Assembly (NCBI GenBank): GCA_937901485.1
Contig: CALGTT010000047.1
Span: 1 to 11,752 of the forward strand
DNA length: 11,752 bases
Origin: an uncultured Ruminococcus sp.
Lineage (GTDB): Bacteria; Bacillota; Clostridia; Oscillospirales; Ruminococcaceae
Direction: 5' to 3'
Positions 1-6,194 of this stretch are shown in pieces. The position numbers and the translations under genes are program-made. Under the pieces are notes generated by a model. The model was not told where the DNA came from. It made no database searches and saw nothing but the letters and a program-made list of their open reading frames with translations. The first letter of the stretch is position 1; each line of letters starts with the position of its first letter.

Positions 1-425
1 CAACCACAACGACATCCACAACTAAGGCAACAACTACAACATCCACAACTACAACCGAATCCACAACCAAGGCAACCACCACATCCGCAACCACAGCAAC
101 TACTACCACATCCACAACAAAGGTAACTACCACCACATCCACAACCAAGGCAACCACCACCACATCCACGACCAAGGCAACAACTACAACATCCACAACC
201 ACAGCAACTACCACCACATCCACAACAAAGGTGACTACAACAACAGAATCCACCACTACATCCACAACCAAGGCAACTACCACAACATCCACAACTACAA
301 CCGAATCCACAACCACAACGACATCCACAACTAAGGCGACCACCACAACCACGACAACAACTACAACCGAATCCACCACCACAACCGAATCCACCACCAC
401 AACTGAGTCCACCACGACCATCACG
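1..425 (+). repeat. Thr-codon low-complexity repeat (linker DNA)
   Basis: The DNA is built almost entirely of ACA/ACT/ACC codons with recurring short phrases such as ACATCCACAACCAAGGCAAC in many slightly different copies. It encodes the Thr/Ser/Lys-Ala linker of the dockerin protein. The repeats are codon-phased and protein-coding, not a CRISPR array: unit length varies and there are no unique spacers. Such tracts can change length by slippage and are also prone to assembly collapse, so its true length in the genome is uncertain. Confidence 0.8.
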
Positions 426-983
426 GGCTACACCTACGTTGTGGAAACCAAGGCACCGGGCTTCTACTTCTCCCACGATACAAGCGAATTCCAGCCGGAG
501 GAGCTGATCGAGAGCATCACACGCTATGCAGTTTACTCCGATGGGACGACATCTGAAAACGGCGAAGTTCTGGATAATTTTGATGCGTTTGACTTCGGTG
601 GCATGACTCCGGAGATCCTCTATACGCAGGATGGCAATGCGTACTCTGTGAGCCTGAACGTGACGGACGAGTTCGGAACGCATACGATCACAGAGCAGGT
701 CCAGGCGTACATCGGTGTCAAGGGTGACGCAAATCTCGACGGCGCGGCGGATGCAAAGGATGCCGCCAAGCTCCTCGAATATGCGGCGGCGATCGGTGCG
801 GGACAGGATGCTCCCCTCTATTCCGACAGCGACGAAATGTCCGAAAACCTCGCGTACTTCCTCGCTGAAGTGAATGGTTCCGGCGATGCGGATGCCAAGG
901 ATGCTGCGCTGATCCTGGAATATGCGGCGGCAATTGGTTCCGGCGAACCGAAAACATGGGATGAAATTCTGAGTGCGGCGTGA
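1..983 (+). CDS. Secreted dockerin protein, C-terminal part (5' end outside window)
   Basis: The reading frame is already open at base 3 and runs to a TGA at 981-983, so the true start lies before the window; the GTG at 231 is only an internal Val codon in the repeat. Bases 3 to about 425 encode a low-complexity linker of Thr runs broken by Ser-Thr-Thr-Lys-Ala, Ser-Thr-Thr-Lys-Val and Glu-Ser units, as found between domains of secreted cellulosomal or cell-surface proteins. Bases about 426-717 encode a beta-rich segment that looks like a bacterial Ig-like domain. Bases 723-980 encode a dockerin-like pair: loop one starts GDANLDG and keeps Asp/Asn at loop positions 1, 3, 5, 9 and 12; loop two starts EVNGSGD, with Glu and Ser at positions 1 and 5. 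Each loop is followed by a helix containing EYAAAIG. The likely role is attachment to a cohesin scaffold; the catalytic or binding part is not visible. Dockerin assignment is fairly sure, the Ig-like one is tentative. Confidence 0.85.
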   Translation, partial: TTTTSTTKATTTTSTTTTESTTKATTTSATTATTTTSTTKVTTTTSTTKATTTTSTTKATTTTSTTTATTTTSTTKVTTTTESTTTSTTKATTTTSTTTTESTTTTTSTTKATTTTTTTTTTESTTTTESTTTTESTTTITGYTYVVETKAPGFYFSHDTSEFQPEELIESITRYAVYSDGTTSENGEVLDNFDAFDFGGMTPEILYTQDGNAYSVSLNVTDEFGTHTITEQVQAYIGVKGDANLDGAADAKDAAKLLEYAAAIGAGQDAPLYSDSDEMSENLAYFLAEVNGSGDADAKDAALILEYAAAIGSGEPKTWDEILSAA

Positions 984-1010
984 TAATGGCTGTACTGTGA
1001 ACAAAAACTG

Positions 1011-1054
1011 AAACACTCCTGCGGCAGAGATCAGATCCTGCCGCAGGAGTGTTT
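1011..1054 (+). terminator. Perfect 17-bp stem-loop after the dockerin gene
   Basis: Bases 1011-1027 are the exact reverse complement of 1038-1054, leaving a 10-nt loop, 27 nt after the stop codon at 983. The arms start with AAAC and end with GTTT, so each strand has a short A-run before and T-run after the GC-rich stem. The T-run on the plus strand is only three bases, so it may end transcription moderately or act mainly as a 3' stabilising hairpin. It could work in both directions between the two convergent genes. Confidence 0.7.
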
Positions 1055-1130
1055 GCTGTAAATGATACCAATCCCCTTAACCTCTGCAGATAAACCAAGC
1101 CTGTGAGAGCGATTGCATCACAACGAACAA

Positions 1131-1155
1131 AACCCCCGCCATGACAGCGGGGGTT
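1131..1155 (-). terminator. Terminator for the minus-strand lipoprotein gene
   Basis: AACCCCCGC at 1131-1139 pairs with GCGGGGGTT at 1147-1155 around a 7-nt loop. Read on the minus strand the stem is followed directly by TTGTTCGTT, giving a T-rich tail, which fits intrinsic termination of the leftward regulator-lipoprotein unit whose last stop codon is at 1265-1267. On the plus strand the tail is poorer in T until 1166-1170. Confidence 0.65.
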
Positions 1156-1264
1156 CTCCGTTCAGTTTTTGGCCTTCACACCTGCTCGGCATTGTCAGTA
1201 ACGCTGTAAATGCCAACGCTCTTTTGCATTTACTTCTCATACAATCCCCTTCTTACCAAGGCTC

Positions 1265-2146
1265 TCAGGGGATGTATATCCTTTCAATTGCCGTGATCAC
1301 ATGATTCTCAGTTTTCACAATGGTATTGGAATTGATAAAACCGGCAGCACCATGATCCATCGTGAGGAATTCTTCCGCTGTGTATGTGCACGGGTTATCA
1401 AGATCGGAGCTGTCTGTCAGCACGAAATCTTCAGCGAGTGTATATGTATTTTCGCCGATCTCATAGTAGGACTTCACATCATTCATCCCCGACTCAAAGT
1501 ACATCGAGCCGTCATCCGTCTTGAAATAACGCCCGCCGTTTTCAATGCCGCCGTTAATGATGACAGTTCCATCCGCTCTTGTTTCGATCGTGTCCACCAC
1601 GACCTCCTGACCGAGGCACCAGATCACATCGCCTTTTTCCAGTGCGGCGATATCGTCACCGCTGAACAGCTCATAGCGGTAGATCATCACTGTCAGCGCA
1701 AGCGTTCCGTCATCCCGCTTTACAAGATCCTCCTTAGTAAAGGATGCGGCAAAGGATGCATCACCGAATTCCTCAGGGCTCTGATGCCTGCCAAGCGGCC
1801 CATTCAGTGCAAACACCTCGTTCGGTTCTGCCGCAGATGTTCCGGCTGTTGTTTCAGCGGTTTCCTCTGTCACCTTTGCGGTTTCTGCTTCGGTGGGCTT
1901 CGCAGTTTCTGCTTCGGTGGGCTTTTCGGTTTCTGCTTCGGTGGATTTCTCGGTTTCCGCTTCCGTTGGGTTTTCGCTTTCTGCTTCGGTTTCAGCAGGC
2001 TTCTCGGCTTCTGTCGTTTTTTCAGTTCCTGCCTGTGTTTCGATGCTGCTTCCGGTATTGCCCGCGATCTCCTCCGTCACGGAGCCGCATCCTGTCAGGA
2101 TCATGGAAAGCAGTGCTGCTGCAGCGATCATATTTGTTCTTTTCAT
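1265..2146 (-). CDS. Lipoprotein with Thr-Glu-Ala-Glu repeat linker, unknown function
   Basis: A 293-residue protein. The start is placed at the ATG at 2146 because AAAGGAG lies 7 nt upstream (about 2154-2160) and the product then opens with MKRTN and a hydrophobic stretch ending in ILTGC, a lipobox; the frame is open further up, but that would put extra residues before the signal. Lipid-modified Cys is near residue 19. Next comes an acidic linker of 8-residue units such as TEAETEKP and TEAETAKP (DNA 1881-1976 and flanks), then a C-terminal domain of about 180 residues beginning near NEVFALNG that I cannot assign; it is rich in beta-type sequence with several Tyr-Phe and Gly-Gly-Arg-Tyr patches. 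It follows a TetR-type gene by 25 nt, so the two probably share one transcript. The protein is presumably anchored on the outer face of the membrane, with the linker reaching through the wall. Function is unknown. Confidence 0.85.
   Translation of the reverse strand: MKRTNMIAAAALLSMILTGCGSVTEEIAGNTGSSIETQAGTEKTTEAEKPAETEAESENPTEAETEKSTEAETEKPTEAETAKPTEAETAKVTEETAETTAGTSAAEPNEVFALNGPLGRHQSPEEFGDASFAASFTKEDLVKRDDGTLALTVMIYRYELFSGDDIAALEKGDVIWCLGQEVVVDTIETRADGTVIINGGIENGGRYFKTDDGSMYFESGMNDVKSYYEIGENTYTLAEDFVLTDSSDLDNPCTYTAEEFLTMDHGAAGFINSNTIVKTENHVITAIERIYIP
1881..1976 (-). repeat. 24-bp tandem repeat (minisatellite) in lipoprotein linker
   Basis: Four consecutive 24-bp units begin at 1881, 1905, 1929 and 1953 (plus-strand starts GTTTCTGCTTCGGTGG in the first three), with a decayed fifth unit after 1976. 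Each unit codes for eight residues of the type TEAETEKP on the minus strand. The first three copies differ by only a few bases, which suggests recent expansion and possible length variation between strains. Confidence 0.85.
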
Positions 2147-2171
2147 AATTCTACTCCTTTTGTACAAACGA

Positions 2172-2936
2172 TTACTTGCGTTGTTCTTTGGCTTGGTTTT
2201 TTTGCGATTTTTCCAACATTTCCTGTCTTGTTGTTTCCACAGCCTGCCAGTTGACGGCGGTGATATAGTCCCTGAAGTCAGAGAGGATCCTCTTTCCCAG
2301 ACTGCGGTAGTCCATTGCTATGATCTTTTCGACCTTCTGGTTTCTCAAAGCTTCGGGCACATTGTACAGGCGCAGTGCCGCATCCAGTCCGCAGGCAACA
2401 CGCATATCAAGGCTGACGTTCCCCTGTCCTGCGGATGAGAACATACCATATTCTATGGCAGAATACAGGTTTTCCATGACAATGAACTGCTCATCCGTCC
2501 AGTCGGGATTGAATTCCGTGAAGATCTGCTTTGTCTTTCTTGTGTCATTCGCCCGTATCACCGCAAGGGGCATCGGGTAGGTATAGGCGGACAGGTAGAT
2601 ATTCCGCATGGCATCGCTTTCCTCTGCAATTGCCGTGTTTGCGGCAAATTCGATGCAGAGAGCCAGAAGCGGCGATTTGTCCTCCTGCTCCAGCACATCA
2701 ATCATACGCCACTGAAAATCGCATAGCTCCTTGACAAATTCGGTGAGAACATGTTCTCTCTGCGGAAAATGAAATGTCAGATTGCCGGGACTGATGCGCA
2801 AAATTTCGCAGATCTCCTTGTTGCTGGTTTCTTCAAACCCCTTTTCAAGATATAGTTTGGATGCTATCTGAATGATCATCTCTTTTGTTGGACGATTTCT
2901 TGTTCCTCTGGCGATGACAATCGCCTCCTTTCGCAA
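2172..2936 (-). CDS. TetR/AcrR-family transcriptional regulator
   Basis: About 250 residues in the outermost open frame. Residues 22-70 form the TetR-type DNA-binding domain: a first helix IIQIASKLYLEKGFEETS, then the helix-turn-helix with NKEICEILRIS and PGNLTFHFPQREHVL, matching the family pattern of a small residue turn and an aromatic-x-His-Phe before a charged helix. The remaining 180 residues are helical and variable, as expected for the ligand-binding and dimerisation part. The stop TAA is 25 nt before the lipoprotein start, and a consensus promoter lies just upstream, so the regulator heads a two-gene unit and may control itself and the divergent operon; that control is inferred. The start is uncertain: TTG at 2934-2936 has no ribosome binding site before it, whereas AAAGGAGG lies inside the frame at 2924-2931, pointing to initiation further in. 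The first in-frame ATG is at 2877-2879. Confidence 0.85.
   Translation of the reverse strand: MRKEAIVIARGTRNRPTKEMIIQIASKLYLEKGFEETSNKEICEILRISPGNLTFHFPQREHVLTEFVKELCDFQWRMIDVLEQEDKSPLLALCIEFAANTAIAEESDAMRNIYLSAYTYPMPLAVIRANDTRKTKQIFTEFNPDWTDEQFIVMENLYSAIEYGMFSSAGQGNVSLDMRVACGLDAALRLYNVPEALRNQKVEKIIAMDYRSLGKRILSDFRDYITAVNWQAVETTRQEMLEKSQKNQAKEQRK
2924..2931 (-). promoter_or_regulatory. Strong Shine-Dalgarno inside the annotated start of the TetR gene
   Basis: AAAGGAGG on the minus strand occupies codons 2-5 of the outermost reading frame. Eight bases downstream in frame is ATC (2913-2915), giving a product beginning M-A-R-G-T-R-N. There is no in-frame ATG, GTG or TTG at a normal distance. 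It argues against the TTG at 2936 as the true start and suggests a rare start codon. Confidence 0.55.
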
Positions 2937-2968
2937 TATCGCACTGATTTTTTACAAATCTTTCTTCT

Positions 2969-2997
2969 ATTATACAACAAAAAGTCTAAGTTGTCAA
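2969..2997 (-). promoter_or_regulatory. Consensus sigma-70 promoter for the TetR-lipoprotein unit
   Basis: On the minus strand TTGACA (plus-strand 2992-2997) and TATAAT (2969-2974) are separated by exactly 17 bases, a perfect match to the housekeeping promoter. Transcription should begin near 2962. The spacer carries an ACAAC-N11-GTTGT dyad (2974-2994) that spans the region between the two hexamers and could be an operator for the TetR protein; the dyad is short, so this second claim is weak. Confidence 0.8.
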
Positions 2998-3227
2998 TAG
3001 CATGTATCCTAACTGAAATACTTTCAGAATATTCGTTGAAAACCCGCCGACGGGAAAGACGGCGGCTCTGATATGACAAGCAGATCGCAGTACTTTTCCG
3101 CAAGTCTGATTGTGTATCGGAGCAAACGGCGCGATTCGGGAAAATTCTATGAAAATGCCGCGAATTGCTTACCGGACAGGCACATTGTATTTTCATCCCG
3201 GCGGCATTGGGAAGAACCGAAAGACTG

Positions 3228-3256
3228 TTGACTTTTTCGGTTGTTTAGTGTATAAT
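3228..3256 (+). promoter_or_regulatory. Sigma-70 promoter for the transglutaminase/O-acetylation operon
   Basis: TTGACT at 3228-3233 and TATAAT at 3251-3256 are separated by 17 bases, 11 of 12 consensus positions. The start of transcription would be near 3263, leaving a leader of about 200 nt. The -35 box lies inside an inverted repeat, AACCGAAA (3215-3222) with TTTCGGTT (3235-3242), which may be a protein-binding site overlapping the promoter or a coincidence. Confidence 0.7.
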
Positions 3257-3262
3257 GAAAAC

Positions 3263-3466
3263 GTATTGAAAATGTGCATGTTGCCCAATCCTGACAGCGC
3301 GTTTTCTGCGAAATTCCGCGCAAGCTATAATTTTGACAATATCCGTGTCACTTTTTGCAAATTTCCTTGTCTAATAGAATGAAGGCAATCATCGGATTTC
3401 GCTTTCGTGCCCCTTTTCTGCCCTTGACGGCGGTGAAAAGGTATCAATTGAAAAGATGGTGATATA
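3263..3466 (+). promoter_or_regulatory. About 200-nt leader with possible stem-loops
   Basis: If transcription starts near 3263 the messenger has a long 5' leader. Visible pairing includes GCGCG (3297-3301) with CGCGC (3317-3321), and CCTTTTC (3412-3418) with GAAAAGG (3435-3441), with an inner GCC/GGC pair, ending 16 nt before the ribosome binding site GGTGAT at 3458-3463. I do not recognise a known riboswitch class. The leader could be plain untranslated RNA, so only the position and the stems are claimed. Confidence 0.3.
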
Positions 3467-5317
3467 TTGAAAATCAATTATGAGAAAATGATCAGTTCTC
3501 TTGCGGCAGGACTGGTGCTTTGTGTCGGTATCCCGACAATTGCGGCTTATGCCGAGGAATCGGATGTGACCGCCCCTGTTTTCGATGTGCAGGAAGAAAT
3601 TCTGGTGACAGAACCTGATGAATCGGATGTGACCGCCCCCACTTCCGATGTGCAGGAAGAAACGCCGGTGACGGATCCCGATGAATCGGGCAGTGAAACG
3701 GAGGAAGAACCGCTGCAGGACGGTTTCCTTTATCATGAGGACGGAACGGTTTCGTATGTTGCGGATGGCGTGATCCGGACCGGTAAATTCAGTGTTGTGC
3801 CCGATTACACCATCGGTGATATCAACGGGGACACCGCTGTCGGAAGTACGGATGCGGCAGACATCCTGACTGCTGCTGCAACCGCCGGTGCAGGGGATCT
3901 GAACACCGAAGACTATCTGCTTGAAAACAGCCCCTGCTTCTCGGATCTGGAGACTGTGATCCGCCATGCGGATGTCAATTCGGATACAGCCATTGATGCC
4001 GCAGATGCCGCTGCCATTCTTTATTATGCGGCAATGGTCGGTTCTGGTGCGCAGGTCAATCCGCTGGGGTATGCCGCGTATTTCGCAGATGAAAACGGAA
4101 TTTTACTGCAAGGCTCTATTATAGATGAGGCAGGTCTGCATTATTATGCAAAGGAGGACTATTCCCTCCTGACCGGATGGCATGAGCAGGACGGCAAACG
4201 TTACTATTATACACCCGATGCTGTGATGGTGAATACCGGTCTGACAGAAATCAGCGGCACGAATTATTATTTCACTGAAGACGGCAGTCTTTTGTGCGGC
4301 GAGATGCTCGAAATTGACGGCATTACCTATTATTTCGCAGAAAACGGCGCAAGGGCTTCGGGCTGGCAGAGCATGGCGGACGGCGTTCGTTACTTCAATA
4401 CGGACGGCGCGATGCTGACAGGCTGGCAGGTCATTCAGGAAAAGACCTACCGCTTTGATGAAGCCGGTCTGATGCTGACAGGCTTGCAGACCATTGATGA
4501 AAATCAGTATTATTTCGATGCTGACGGCGCAATGTGCACCGGATTTGTAAAGCTGACGGACGGCGTTCGTTACTTCAATGCGGACGGGGCAATGCTGACG
4601 GGCTGGCAGAAGATCGAAGAGAAAACACATCATTTCAATGAAAACGGTCTGATGTCGATCGGCTGGACGGACATTGAAGGCAAGCGGTATCACTTCAATG
4701 CCAGCGGCATCATGTATACCGGACTGATCAAGATGGCAGATGGTACCTATTATTTCGGTGACGAAGGCGTGATGCAGACCGGCTGGCAGACCATCAGCGG
4801 CAAGCAATACTATTTCGGGGAAGACGGCAAAATGGTGACAAACCAGACCGTGGATGGATTCATCATCGGCAGTGACGGCGTTGCCATGTCGCAGGCTCTT
4901 TCCAACATTACAGCGCAGACACGGAGTATTCTGGCGGCAAACGGCACATCGGTGAACGAAATCTACAACTATATGCGTGCGACAAATCGCTATAAGAAGA
5001 TCGAAGCCACAAAGACGCTGGCACAGATCGAAGAAATCGGCTGGACGCATTTTGTACAGTATTCCATGGATCATTACTATGTGGTGTGCTATTATCTGGC
5101 GGCAAAAATGGACTTCCTGCTCCGCGAGGCAGGACATACCTGCCGCGTTGTCCATGCAACACATGGTACAGGCGATCACTATTGGAATCAGGTCTATGTG
5201 AACGGCACTTGGGTGAATTATGACTGCACGAACGGCTATCGTGCCTACGGCTGGGACGCGATGATTTCCGCCGGAAATTACAAGGTGCTCGGCTATCTCA
5301 CACCAGAATATAAGTAA
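3467..5317 (+). CDS. Secreted dockerin / cell-wall-binding-repeat / transglutaminase-like fusion protein
   Basis: A 616-residue protein. TTG at 3467 is chosen because GGTGAT (complement of the 16S tail) lies just upstream and the product then has a full signal peptide, MKINYEK followed by a hydrophobic core ending AAYA before EES. Order of parts: an acidic linker with a 21-residue duplication (about 31-72); a dockerin-like pair (about 115-193) with loops GDINGD and ADVNSD; about 13 choline-binding-type wall repeats of 20-21 residues with YYF, DG and TGW signatures (about 203-475); and a C-terminal transglutaminase-like domain (about 480-616). A Cys-His-Asp triad can be placed at Cys541 (VVCYYLA), His571 (GDHYWNQVYV) and Asp586 (WVNYDCT). 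Family members are cross-linking enzymes, amidases or proteases, so the reaction is not fixed. It leads a probable four-gene operon with a 14-nt gap to the next start. Known: each domain type. Inferred: surface location and wall binding. Confidence 0.88.
   Translation: MKINYEKMISSLAAGLVLCVGIPTIAAYAEESDVTAPVFDVQEEILVTEPDESDVTAPTSDVQEETPVTDPDESGSETEEEPLQDGFLYHEDGTVSYVADGVIRTGKFSVVPDYTIGDINGDTAVGSTDAADILTAAATAGAGDLNTEDYLLENSPCFSDLETVIRHADVNSDTAIDAADAAAILYYAAMVGSGAQVNPLGYAAYFADENGILLQGSIIDEAGLHYYAKEDYSLLTGWHEQDGKRYYYTPDAVMVNTGLTEISGTNYYFTEDGSLLCGEMLEIDGITYYFAENGARASGWQSMADGVRYFNTDGAMLTGWQVIQEKTYRFDEAGLMLTGLQTIDENQYYFDADGAMCTGFVKLTDGVRYFNADGAMLTGWQKIEEKTHHFNENGLMSIGWTDIEGKRYHFNASGIMYTGLIKMADGTYYFGDEGVMQTGWQTISGKQYYFGEDGKMVTNQTVDGFIIGSDGVAMSQALSNITAQTRSILAANGTSVNEIYNYMRATNRYKKIEATKTLAQIEEIGWTHFVQYSMDHYYVVCYYLAAKMDFLLREAGHTCRVVHATHGTGDHYWNQVYVNGTWVNYDCTNGYRAYGWDAMISAGNYKVLGYLTPEYK
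3557..3682 (+). repeat. 63-bp tandem duplication in acidic linker
   Basis: Bases 3557-3619 and 3620-3682 are two in-frame copies of a 63-bp unit, both starting GAATCGGATGTGACCGCCCC, coding for the 21-residue unit ESDVTAP..DVQEE. They differ mostly in the middle and at the end. The duplication lengthens the spacer between signal peptide and dockerin. Confidence 0.8.
4381..4610 (+). repeat. 180-bp spaced duplication inside wall-binding repeats
   Basis: The 50 bases at 4381-4430 match those at 4561-4610 at 45 of 50 positions, exactly 180 bp (60 codons, three wall-binding units) apart. Both code for VRYFN(T/A)DGAMLTGWQ. This points to block duplication of three repeat units in the history of the domain, and a site where copy number could change by recombination. 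Confidence 0.7.
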
Positions 5318-5331
5318 GGATGGATATCAGA

Positions 5332-6138
5332 ATGAAATTGAAACTGTTTTTGTACCTGTTATGCGCCGCAATGACGCTCATGCTTGCCGGATGCGGCAAG
5401 GAAAAGGAAGAACTGACATCTCAGCCGGAGGCAGCGGATACCACCGTGCCGGAGACGGAAACTGAAACCGAGGAAACCACAGCGGAAACCAAGAAAACGA
5501 CAAAGCCGGCAGCCGAAACCACTGCGGCAGCATCGGAGACAACCGCGGACACAGAAACGAGCACGGCTGCGGAGACGGAAACTGCATCGGAATCCCAGAC
5601 AGAAACCGAAACAGCCGCGGAAGAACCGGAAGTCACCGAAACCGAACCGCCGGCTGAAGAAACGGATGCGGTCGTGGAAGAAACCACGGAAGCTCCTCCG
5701 GTGACAGAACCCGATACAGCTCCCGCAGCGCAGTTTTCGGCTGAAGATCTTGCATTCCAGTACAATGGCGTGTCCCTGACCGTCGGTCAGGATGCGGCAG
5801 GATTTGTTGCGGCAGTACCGGCGGACACGATGGAATCCGCACCGAGCTGTTATGGAAACGGCAGTGATGTCAACTACTATTATTCCAATTTCACCCTGTA
5901 CATCTGGGATAGTGAGGGCAAACAGCTGACCTATGGTATTGATATCACCGGTGCCGGTCTGACCACCTCCAAGGGGATCGGTATTGGTTCTTCCCTGGCG
6001 GATGTGACTGCCGCATACGGCAGCGGCTGCACCGTGGAAGGTCCTGATTATGTATATGCTGTTGATGACTGCACTCTGCGCTTCACCATTTCGGGGGATG
6101 CAGTGACATACATCAGCTATAACTACGATCTCGGATAA
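5332..6138 (+). CDS. Lipoprotein with Glu/Thr-rich linker, operon partner of unknown function
   Basis: A 268-residue product if started at ATG 5332, preferred over ATG 5320 because AAGGA (5316-5320) is too close to the earlier codon. The product opens MKLKLFLYLL and reaches MLAGC, a clear lipobox, so it should be anchored on the outer membrane face. A linker of about 100 residues rich in Glu, Thr and Ala follows, then a C-terminal domain of about 130 residues starting FSAEDLAFQYNGVSLTVG. That domain contains SKGIGIGSSLADVTAAYGSG, a pattern common in small secreted alpha-beta domains where a short helix packs on a sheet, and two Cys residues (SCYG, DDCTL) that could pair. No catalytic motif is seen. 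Position between the transglutaminase-like gene and the acetylation genes suggests an accessory or substrate-handling role, which is inference. Confidence 0.85.
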   Translation: MKLKLFLYLLCAAMTLMLAGCGKEKEELTSQPEAADTTVPETETETEETTAETKKTTKPAAETTAAASETTADTETSTAAETETASESQTETETAAEEPEVTETEPPAEETDAVVEETTEAPPVTEPDTAPAAQFSAEDLAFQYNGVSLTVGQDAAGFVAAVPADTMESAPSCYGNGSDVNYYYSNFTLYIWDSEGKQLTYGIDITGAGLTTSKGIGIGSSLADVTAAYGSGCTVEGPDYVYAVDDCTLRFTISGDAVTYISYNYDLG

Positions 6139-6146
6139 TATAAACG

Positions 6147-6182
6147 GCTAAAGCAGAGTTTGATCTCTGCTTAGCTCTTTTT
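6147..6182 (+). terminator. Hairpin plus U-run directly before the MBOAT ribosome binding site
   Basis: GCTAAAGCAGAG (6147-6158) pairs with CTCTGCTTAGC (6165-6175), one base bulged, around a 6-nt loop, followed by TCTTTTT (6176-6182). This has the form of an intrinsic terminator, yet the next base begins AGGAGG at 6183-6188, the ribosome binding site of the MBOAT gene, and no promoter is visible between hairpin and gene. It may act as a partial terminator or attenuator inside the operon. Confidence 0.6.
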
Positions 6183-6194
6183 AGGAGGAATTTC

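Larger units (their letters stand above)
2937..3466. other. Divergent intergenic control region
   Basis: This 530-bp stretch separates the leftward regulator unit from the rightward operon. It holds two divergent promoters (2969-2997 minus, 3228-3256 plus) and the leader of the rightward operon. Between the promoters there are small inverted repeats: CCGCCG at 3044-3049 with CGGCGG at 3060-3065; ATGAAAAT at 3149-3156 with ATTTTCAT at 3189-3196; AATGCCGC at 3154-3161 with GCGGCATT at 3201-3208. The last two overlap and exclude each other. An unsupported 52-codon frame runs 3073-3231 with no ribosome binding site. I see no convincing gene here. Confidence 0.6.

Noticed and set aside
1..425. CRISPR-like or satellite array
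   Set aside because: Repeats follow Thr codons in one reading frame, vary in unit length and have no unique spacers.
231..983. A gene starting at GTG 231
   Set aside because: The same frame is open to base 3 with the same repeat pattern, so 231 is an internal Val codon and the gene starts before the window.
1206..1233. GTAAATGC / GCATTTAC stem near the lipoprotein 3' end as terminator
   Set aside because: It is AT-rich with a 12-nt loop and no T-run on either strand; the stem at 1131-1155 is a far better terminator.
1301..2254. Rightward reading frame of about 317 codons with Phe/Cys/Gly repeats
   Set aside because: It is the antisense of the lipoprotein and its repeat linker, crosses into the TetR gene, and has no ribosome binding site.
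3263..3466. A known riboswitch in the operon leader
   Set aside because: Stems are visible, but no conserved core of any riboswitch class that I recognise.
4103..5179. Leftward reading frame of about 358 codons
   Set aside because: It is the antisense shadow of the wall-binding repeats and transglutaminase domain; the plus strand has signal peptide, repeats and catalytic motifs.
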